This document shows positions 55,616 through 64,000 of a stretch of DNA of 64,000 bases, piece after piece (within the stretch, counting starts at the first letter, position 1; each line of letters starts with the position of its first letter). The notes under the pieces are model-generated. The model worked only from the letters and a program-made list of their open reading frames with translations, had not been told where the DNA came from and ran no database searches. Source of the stretch: Crossaster papposus (Eukaryota > Echinodermata > Asteroidea > Velatida > Solasteridae); assembly GCA_037893245.1 (NCBI GenBank), contig JBAIAA010000435.1, positions 1 to 64,000 on the forward strand. Reading direction: 5' to 3'. Made by a program: the position numbers and the translations under genes.

Positions 55616-56819
55616 AATATATCGGTAATCATATAAAACAGAGATTTTCTCGCACTGCGCTTATTACCGTCATGCGAGCCGCCATTTTGTTCTGGTTTAT
55701 CGGTACATCCAAAATATTGTAACGTAGTGTCTTCACCATCAGTACGCGAAGCCCGATCGATAGCGGCCCTGCACGCGCAAGGAATGCAAGTGAACCCTTT
55801 TGTGTACGGCATAGTGTATACACAATGTGTACTGTACATGTGAAAGTGGGCTCAAAATCATACGGAGTAGGACCTGATGCCATAATTACTAGCTCACAGA
55901 TTTTCTATTCTTCTCAGAAAATACTAAAATAAACGATAGTTTGTGGCGCGTCAAGTCGATATTCTGCACAGAAATGCAATACACGGTACTCGCAATAGTC
56001 GGGCGCCGTACAACTTACGTATGCATAATGTAGTTGGCCGCGTCAAGGTTGGATACCAGTGCGAACAACAGGCATAAAGCGATGTGCATTGATGAGGTGC
56101 AGACACTACTACGTCATAATGTCCCGGGCGAGGCGGGAAATTTGAACAATATGGCCGCGCCCTTGTACTCCTGAATGGCAAGAAATCGTGAATATAATAA
56201 GTGCGTGTGTCGTTCTCGATAACAAATCAGAGCAAATTCTCTGCGGAGTCAGTATGTTACCATATATTCTTTTAGACTAGGTAAAATATTATTGAGCCTG
56301 GAATTTCCCTTTAAAGAGCCGGAGGGGAGATAACAGGGAGCACGGTTCTTGAACAAGCAGCCTACGGAGTCCGAGAGTGCCAAAAGAGTACGCAGTACTG
56401 TTGCGTAATATTATGATGTGTATAATTTACCTTGACGATGTGAAAGGTAATTCTGCCCCCCTGGTAAATGTGCAGGTCAGATCACCTTTGAATTATGTGA
56501 CCTCTGGTGTCATCTTTTAACCAAAATGTAAAACATGATGCGTGCGCATACTGCCGGGCACATTAATTGAATATAGATGTAAACAAAGGGCACGGGTCTA
56601 TTGTATTGGATATGCCTTGTACATCACTGCCCCGTCACAATAATTATTCGGGATCCGCAGGAATCAAGCAGAACCAGCCGGAATTTTTTTTTTCAAAATT
56701 CGCGCCACATTCGGGCGGGAATTTTAAATTGACGAAAATTGTGGAACAAACTGACAACAAGTTGATGTTCTCCAGACGACTCGTCAATGCAAACTGGGGC
56801 ATTCTGGCAGGATTTGAAG

Positions 56820-57080
56820 TGGCTTGCCGTTTTGATTCTCCCTCGAATGCGATCAGAATGTTTCGAATGCTATTGGAATGCCATTAGAATATTTAGAATG
56901 CAGTCAGAATGCAATTAGAATACACTTCGAATGCCGTTCGATATTTCTGTACTTCGAATGCACCTCGAAAGTTTTGAGCGTGAGCAAACATTTCGGGCCG
57001 GCCACAAGAATAGGCCCGAATGTTTGGAATACAATCAGAATGTTTAGAATGCAATTTGAGTATCCAGATATACCAAGAAT
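56820..57080. repeat. Word-rich repeat of gaatgc / attagaat motifs
   Basis: About 18 copies of cgaatgc, agaatg and gaatgca over 260 bp, irregularly spaced. Looks like the interior of a MITE of the D/E type; no ends seen. Confidence 0.6.
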
Positions 57081-57227
57081 TTCCATTTCAAGGGCAATTC
57101 GGCTCATGTGACGCGGGTTTAAGCGTAGCGCTTCCTCGTCTGCATAAGAAAGAGTAATGCTATACAAATAATACAAATCACACGGATTTGTGGCTGGTAA
57201 AAGCGAGTTTTAGTTTTTTTGTTGGCC

Positions 57228-57740
57228 CTTCTCTCACACTATGGCGAATATGCTAGCGAATGTGCTTACAAATGGAAATATTTGACAATCGCTCAAACTT
57301 TGCAACATTCGCCGTGTCTTCGTAAGCGTTGGTAACAAATTCGGAACGTCAGTCACAAGTCATTCTCCACCTCCTTACGAAGATCGGTCAATTTAGGAAG
57401 CGCTTCCTAAATTTCAGCGAATGTTGTGAAGATGGTCATCATCGCCGTCGATTTTCGTAAGCATTGGTAAGCCATTGGTAATACGTTGGTAAAGCGTGCG
57501 TAAGCGTTGGCAACGTTCGTTAGCTATTCGTAAGGCATTGGAAAGCGTTGGTAAGCATTCGTAATATATTCGTAAGATATTTAAGGAAAGGTCGAGGGAC
57601 GACCGAGGACGACCGAGGACGACCGACGGGTGACCGAGATGAAAATATTCACTATCCCATCGCAATTTTTGGGCGAATTCACCGCGAAATTCAAATATTC
57701 ATATTCGCAAGAATATTCACCACAGTGTGCCGAGCAGCAT
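57228..57740. mobile_element. Family E word-rich element, copy 2 (inverted)
   Basis: ctctcacactatggcgaata to caccacagtgtgccgagcag; collinear with 44054-44564 when reversed. Confidence 0.85.
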
Positions 57741-57959
57741 TAGGACAGGGTTTGCGTCGTGGTGATTTGGATGAGTACAAAACACCACAACGTCACAGGT
57801 CTACCCCACCGATATGAATATAATGAAGAGTGGAGATCAAGCTATATTTTGACGTGCGTTTGAACATCTTGGAGAGTTGTAATTATTTTTCTCGATTTTG
57901 TTATTTTTTGAATTGAAGATATTTATCGTTGATGCACGAGAAAGACGGCTGGTGCGCCG

Positions 57960-58148
57960 TAGCCTAGCCGATTGAGGTCGCTGTTACGGCTTTGCGTACA
58001 GTACACATGTACCGACCACAGACATCTAATAAAAGCTAGACACGACATGTGTCTACTTTTATCGTTATAGTCATTGTTCTGAAAATAAGCCGCGTCACAG
58101 AACACACGCGTATTGCGAACGTTTATTTGCTAATTTGTTGAGTTCTAT
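57960..58148. repeat. Element Q copy 2 (inverted)
   Basis: cgattgaggtcgctgttacg and ttgttctgaaaataagccgc match 10677-10862 reversed. Confidence 0.75.
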
Positions 58149-59011
58149 AGGGTCGGCGGTCATAAAAAAGAAGCTTTATTTCTTTTTCTTTCTTGGGTCG
58201 GGAGAGTCGACCCAAAATAGGGTCGGTCGAAAATGAGAACCACATAAATAAAACGGGTCGTTCTATAAACACATCACTTTCTTAACATAAACCCGGCCTG
58301 CGAAAGCTAAATTATTTTCAAAAGGCCTATTTGATTTTATAACTAAAATGATTCAACGACAAAGGGCATAATGATCCAATAAAATTGCTATACAATTGCT
58401 AAAAAATTCCTATAAAATTCCTATAAAATTCCTATAAAATTGTCATTTAATACTCTTCTAATCTAATTTAATGATGTTTAGTATTACAATTTAGGTACTA
58501 AAATCTGGAAAGTCATGCATAGTCATGGTTACTCATAATATTTATGCAAATCTTTGTAATTCCCATTTTGTAATAACGATACGTTTCACAACATTTAATA
58601 TTTTCAATTTGGACTGTCCCAGTTGTATCCTTTCCCTAGCTCTTATGAATACTGGTAGTATTTTTTAGCCGACTACATAATTTCGCCATTTTTAAAATAT
58701 AGATTTTACATTAATGCATTCGCGACTGGTAACATATTTTTGTTTATCAAACGGTTCTTTTCTGCATCTATTGAAATATTATTGGCGTACATTTGTAAAC
58801 ACCAAGCGTGCAATAAGTCATCAACAGTCACACAAATTTGCTTAGCACAAAACAAGAAAATAGCAAGGTTTTTATTTGAGCAAGTTACTTTTAAATACAA
58901 CGTTTCGCGGTTTGTTTGTCATACCATGGAGAAATTCCTCCATGGTCATATACAATCCCATTATGTTTTCAGGATGTCAACAAGTAGTATCCCTAACTTG
59001 AGGTTCCTCCG

Positions 59012-62000
59012 TGAAAAAATTTAAAAGAAGCTAATTTCAACTGATTTGGGTAGGTATGGGTATGGACAACTACCAAAAAAAAGGAAGGAGGGATAGGGGT
59101 TGGGGAACTTTTTTTATTAGAGGTCAAAGGTCATTGACCCCTCCCCAAATCCCTAAAAATTATATTTCAGCAACAAAATATGGTATATAGATGATCTTGG
59201 TGTCAAAATGCACAGAATTACAATAGAAGATGACATCAAATAATTATTGACCCTTGGGACCAAATCCTGACCTCCGAAAATGAGGTCAAAGGTCACAAAA
59301 CAATTTTATTACTAAAATGTCATATTTATAGCAACAAAATATGGTATATAGATGATCTTGGTGTCAAAATGCACAGGATTATGAAAGAAGATGACATAGA
59401 ATAACTACTGACCCTTATAAAAGAGGTCAAAGGTCAAAAATAGACGTATTACTAAAATGTCATATTAGTAAAATAACAGGAAAATTACCATGAACAAAAA
59501 CAAATCTAAGAGGCTAATTTCAACTTATTGTGGCGGGTATGGGGGTTATTATTTATTCCAAGAGCAAAGAAGGAGGGGGAAATTCCCTTTCTGAGGGTCA
59601 AAGGTCTTTGACCCTGCACTAAAACATTATAAATTGTATCTCAGCAGCAGTATGTTTTTCATAGGCCTAGATGATCTTGGTGTCCAAATGCACAGAATTA
59701 TACTAGGAGACAAACACAATATGAAATGGATTCTTCACCACCAAAATACGAGATTAAAGGTCAAAATGAGCAATTGGGCGGGGGGGGTTAAAGTTCATTA
59801 GTGTCAAATAGTTTGTGTGTGTAAAGTATATGTGCATTTATAATCATGTTTGGTGTTTATTGGGAAGGAGCGTAATCATACATTCAGCCTACGTTTTTTT
59901 ATTATTAAAACGATTCTCGGTCACATGGGAAGGACATAAATTGAAGGACGTCTAACGCTGGGTTATGTGGAATTGGGTTTTTTTTCTGTGAGACTATTAG
60001 GTTTTTTAGTTAAAGATGAAGTGCTTTTGGAAGAAAATAGCAAAGGGAAACCGGTTTATGCAGGCATACTTCAAGGAATGATCAGTTTATTTGTTGTTGT
60101 TTGTTTGATCAATCCCAGAGTTAGCTGTAGTGAATCAGAACTCATTCTACTATGGGAAGAGGAGGGTGTTTATGGAAGTTTTCACAAGTCAGAACTATTT
60201 CTCATCGTTTTCATTATTGTTTTGGAGATGCTGCAACAGTTCTGCTGCGTGAAGTATCATGGGATTGTATGTTTGTTGCTGGTCTGCAGAGATAAATCTG
60301 TATATTTATGATTTGCTGGTATGCCAGCACTGGTTGCGTAACTATATTGCCCAGAGCGTAATTCTTAATGTAAGTTTTTTCTTAGTGATATACGCTTCTG
60401 GGAAGTCAGTTCTGGCCACATTTTTTCTGCGAGATTGCAGTCGGTAGGAGGAAGTGGGGGGGGGGGGGGGGGGGGTGTTACGTGTACAAGTTTCAAGAGA
60501 ACTTTTTCGTTATTTTCTTGAGACGCAGTATCATATGAATTGTATTTGTGACTGGCAGAGTTAAATCTGTAATTGTACGTTATCTAGTGGGTATGCCAGA
60601 GAGTGGTTGTTTGACTGGCCTCTCCGGAGCGTAATTCTTAATTTTTTTTTAATTTTTTTTTGGTTTGTGGTTTGTGTAAGGCAACAGTGGTCCTTTGTTT
60701 TTAGTTCACTCAGTGATTGATTATTACCGGTAATAATATGCCGTCCCCCTTTTCTCTCCTTTTTTGGAAGGGGAGCAGGGCATATTTTTTGTGCTATATT
60801 ATGCACTTCATCAGTCACCATTCTTTCAGTTTACTTTTCTTTGTCCTTGTTTTTATTTGTGTGTCGGTTTATAAGACAGATTGCAATGACAAATACCGGC
60901 TTTTGGGGGGTATTGATCGAAAGGAAGGAATCTTGACTTATTTATTTTGTTTTAGTCTTGAGAGCCATTTCTTTGATCATTGTTTTGTTCTTCCAATAGT
61001 TCTAATACTAGATTTGCACATTCTCCTCATCCAGGTTGTTTTCTTCTTGGTTGGATTGTGGAGATGCTTTAGTCCTAGATCAAACAAGTTCATATTTTAT
61101 GTTTTTGTGCCGTTTGTATGCCAAGGGTTGGGTATCAAATAGCCTACATGTATTTAGGTATTCGTTTTCACTAATCCAGTGCCAGTGTTTGAGGAGGGCC
61201 CGTTTGAGAGCTGGGTGCGCGAATCATGGGTAGTATGGTAGGACGAACACCAGTGGGGTATTGTGGGGTTTTTTGTGTTTTTTTTTCACGCTTAGAGTCC
61301 GCGGAAGGCTCGCCCCTTTGAGGAAGGGCTAGGTCTTCGTTTGTGTATCCGCGCTTTTTAAGTTGGTCCTTAAATAATTCAACCCTCTCCTCAAAGTCTT
61401 TTAAATGGGTACATACGGCTGTCCAGTCACTTCGCCCTTGAAGTTAAGCAGCCAAATACCGACTTAGGGTGTGCTGAATCTCTCTGCTGTATACAAGACT
61501 CTCTGCAAGATGCACCAAACTCCTCTTCTTTTTAATAGGAAACTTTTGGGACATCTCACTTTACTGGGGTAACTAGTCAGGGTATATGTAGGCTAACTAG
61601 TTGTTATGAGTAATCACTTCTTAAACAAAGACATAATTCATGTTGTTTTATGTTATACGTATATCTCTAGGGTGGTGCTTTGTGGATTCAATATGGGGCT
61701 TCGAATAATGACCTTTGACCTTTAAGGTCATATGTGGCGGTCGATTTGTATCTTACATTTATATCACAAGAATTTAAACTGTTCTACTTCCAGTGTAATT
61801 ATGACCATTTTGACATCAAGATCATACAAGTACATGTTGTTGCCGAGATACAATTTATAGTGTTTTAGTCCAGGGTCAATGACCTTTGACCTCTGCTCCT
61901 AGAATAAATAATAACTCCCATACCCGCCACGTAAGTTAAAATTAGTCTCTTCGATTTGTTTGTGCTCATTTTTATTTAATGATAATTTTCCTGTTATAAA

Positions 62001-62320
62001 TATGACATTTTAGTAATAAAATAGTTTGTTGACCTTTGACCTCATTTTGGGAGGTCAGGATTTGGTCCCAAGGGTCAATAATTATTTGATGTCATCTTCT
62101 TTTGTAATTCTGTGCATTTTGACACCAAGATCATCTATATACCATATTTTGTTGCTGAAATATAATTTTTAGTGATTTAGGCAGGGGTCAATGACCTTTG
62201 ACCTCTAATAAAAAAAGTTCCCCAAACCCTATCTCTCCTTCCTTTTTTTTGGTAGTTGTCCATAACCCATACCCACCAAAATCAGTTGAAATTAGCTTCT
62301 TTTAAAAATTTTCACAGATT
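59012..62320. mobile_element. 3.3-kb foldback element with DR1-bearing arms (Z)
   Basis: Left arm 59012-59780 and right arm 61700-62320 are inverted. Each arm is built of ~150-bp units with ggtatatagatgatcttggt, gtcaaaatgcacag and AGGTCAAAGGTCA. The loop (59800-61690) has a partial duplication (aaatctgta, gtatgccag, gagcgtaattcttaat at 60290-60372 and 60567-60642) and a G tract at 60456-60476. Hydrophobic frames in the loop show no domain. Confidence 0.8.
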
Positions 62321-62559
62321 GGCTCAATATATGGCTAATTTAGGGTTACTAAAGGTAAGAATTAAAGGTCGATTCCACCCAGCACAGTTCATATAATAAT
62401 TTGACTGGAACTCTTCGGGTGGGTATACAAGTTTATTCTAGTACCGAGGGGTAAATTTGCCCAGTGTGTATTTTAGTCGGGCGCCGCGCAAATCACGAAA
62501 TCATCATGTAGTTTTGAATAGGACCTGGCGCGCGGTCTATGGGTTTATAATGTGGTATG

Positions 62560-62680
62560 GGCCGTTTTTTAAACCCCAGCTCCGTCTTCGTTCAGGCTTT
62601 GTTTATGCAGTTTAGCAATGAGCTAGAGCCACAGATGGAACCGAAGCCAGGTGTTTGGAATTCGGTATGGACGTTTGATC
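62560..62680. mobile_element. Family T palindromic element, copy 3
   Basis: aaaccccagctccgtcttcg to gaagccaggtgtttggaatt. Confidence 0.65.
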
Positions 62681-63526
62681 AGATGGTCATCGAACTGGCA
62701 AGGTAACGTTAGCTAGACGCCCTAATTTATTAAAAAAGTCTATAACAATTGGGTTTGTATCTGTTGCCTTAGGGATTTTGAACACTTCAGGTTATGTGCA
62801 AAGGATCAATGCAAAGCCTGCCGATTCACGCGAAATTCACGGCAAATTTGGGGTTGTTTACCACCATCATCACGCAAGTTCACTCGTCGTACTCGTACTC
62901 GTCGTAGTCTCTAGTCGTTTGCTTTGAGCTCGGATTGGACTGTGATACTGATAGTGATACATTCTCGCGGTCGGGATGACGTCACCGGCCCCTGTTTCTT
63001 GTCTCTGATTGGTCAGTGGTGGCTGTTAGTTATCACCCCCTCTGGACTCAAAGGGGAATGAGTAGCAATAAATAGTGTTGTGGTCTATGTGAAAAAAATC
63101 TAAATAATCAATTATTGTCTAATATCTTTTAAACACTACACCGAAATATTTCCAAATTTCATTGTTTTATGAAGTAACAAAATCTCCCACGATACACCGG
63201 GAAAAAAAGTATGCATGTTTTTATTGCTGTAAAAAAATATAGAAAACACGTAATTCCCTGTACAAATTGAATGGAGGGCTACCCCTTTGCCCAACGGCGT
63301 GTGCAATAGGTGGAACAGCCTCCGACCGTGAGAATAGAGCCAAGGAATACAAATTATATAGTCCTAGCTTGGCACTAGGTTTTGTTGTCTGAAACGAATG
63401 TGTAACGTGTAGGCCTACGGCTGGGCTGGACACTATTTACACTCCAGCAGCATAAACAAGTGTCAAGTACAAAAATTAATTTCCAGCCTAGCTGGTTGCG
63501 GCTTTGGATGCGATATTGGCATGCCC

Positions 63527-63785
63527 CGCCCCCCCCCCCCAAAAAAAAACCCCAAAAAACCAACCCTTCGATATACCCATTTTCTTCATAAAAACAAATT
63601 GATCTACCTGTTTTCTTCCAAAACCAAACAGAGACTCTACAGACCATAACTAATTATAAGCTGGTACCCCTCCCACGAGATGCTGATGCCCCCCCCCCCC
63701 CCCCCCCCCCCCAACCACGAGATGCTGATGTCCCACCCCCAACAAAATGCTGATGCCCCCCCCACCCCCCCCCCCCCCCTTAGGG
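63527..63785. repeat. C-tract cluster
   Basis: Three C runs (63531-63541, 63690-63712, 63749-63779) with gagatgctgatg units between; G-quadruplex potential on the minus strand. Confidence 0.8.
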
Positions 63786-63828
63786 CCTGTATTTGTAGAA
63801 AGACCACCTCGATGTGTACATGGAATAT

Positions 63829-63946
63829 GCTTAGTCATCCCAAGCTTTGGAATGCCTTGCCATTCGAACTTCGCAGTTGTAGTTCCATCAATGTTTTCAA
63901 AAAGTTGTTAAAAACTCATTTATTTGAAACTGCTTATAATATTTGA
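63829..63946 (+). pseudogene. 3' end of a CR1/L2-like LINE reverse-transcriptase ORF
   Basis: The frame ends SHPKLWNALPFELRSC, then INVFKKLLKTHLFETAYNI and a stop. P-x-L-W-N-x-L-P ... F-K-x-x-L-K-T-H-L-F is the hallmark C terminus of CR1/L2/Jockey-type non-LTR retrotransposon polymerases. Only ~40 residues remain; upstream is C-tract sequence, so it is 5' truncated. It may run its 3' UTR to the window edge. Confidence 0.8.
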
Positions 63947-64000
63947 TTGTTTTTGCAAAACATTTTATTGTGATTTATGTACTCATTTTGAGCTTTTACT

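Noticed and set aside
55612..56181. CpG-richer stretch with ATGGCGGC/ATGGCCGC words, as a promoter
   Set aside because: Only suggestive YY1-like words; no gene start identified nearby other than the receptor 2.8 kb away, so not listed as a feature.
59967..61142. Hydrophobic frames of 114 and 141 codons in the foldback loop
   Set aside because: Hydrophobicity follows from T-rich DNA; no family motif and no start context. Not supported as genes.
61400..61490. Possible 5S rRNA-like stretch (tacggctgtcc ... gaagttaagcag)
   Set aside because: The spacing between the two similar words is too short and the rest of 5S is not recognisable.

Overview
The window looks like nuclear DNA of a marine invertebrate deuterostome, most likely an echinoderm; a sea star is possible, but species cannot be read from sequence alone. 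It is AT-rich and intron-rich, and is packed with short inverted-repeat (MITE-like) elements, tRNA-derived SINEs and minisatellites. True coding sequence covers only about 5 to 6 percent. There is no sign of bacterial operons, CRISPR or plasmid features.

Two genes can be supported, both on the minus strand. The large one runs from the start codon at 52815 leftward to at least 16827. I assemble ten exons with matching phases, about 933 codons: signal peptide, three cadherin repeats, a fourth membrane-proximal cadherin-like repeat, the cysteine-containing linker found in Flamingo/CELSR proteins, two EGF-like domains and a complete laminin G domain. Order and local motifs match the CELSR/Flamingo family (cadherin EGF LAG seven-pass receptors of planar cell polarity and neural wiring). 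The cadherin array appears to have four units where bilaterian CELSRs usually have nine. One exon (18245-18351) is too short to stand out as an open frame; I found it by phase and laminin-G homology. The second EGF/laminin-G unit, GAIN domain and seven-pass region are not recognised in the window.

The second gene (9392-10126) is an intronless secreted C-type lectin with a C-terminal PAN/Apple domain and a TATA box upstream. It lies downstream of the last receptor exon seen, so it either follows the receptor gene or sits in one of its introns.

Layout: 1-1600 little recognisable; 1600-4870 a degenerate ~180-bp tandem array; 4980-5560 a ~165-bp tandem array; 5.7-9.2 kb inverted-repeat elements and a 120-bp G tract; 9.4-10.2 kb lectin; 10.2-16.8 kb repeats; 16.8-32.2 kb receptor exons 2-10 with introns full of MITEs; 32.2-52.4 kb the 20-kb first intron, almost entirely repeats; 52.4-52.8 kb receptor exon 1; 53-64 kb minisatellites, foldback elements and the 3' tip of a LINE at the right edge.

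At least a dozen repeat families with terminal inverted repeats (TIRs) recur. They are labelled A-Z here for reference only. No transposase gene is visible, so all would be non-autonomous. Several are nested in one another, which gives relative insertion ages.
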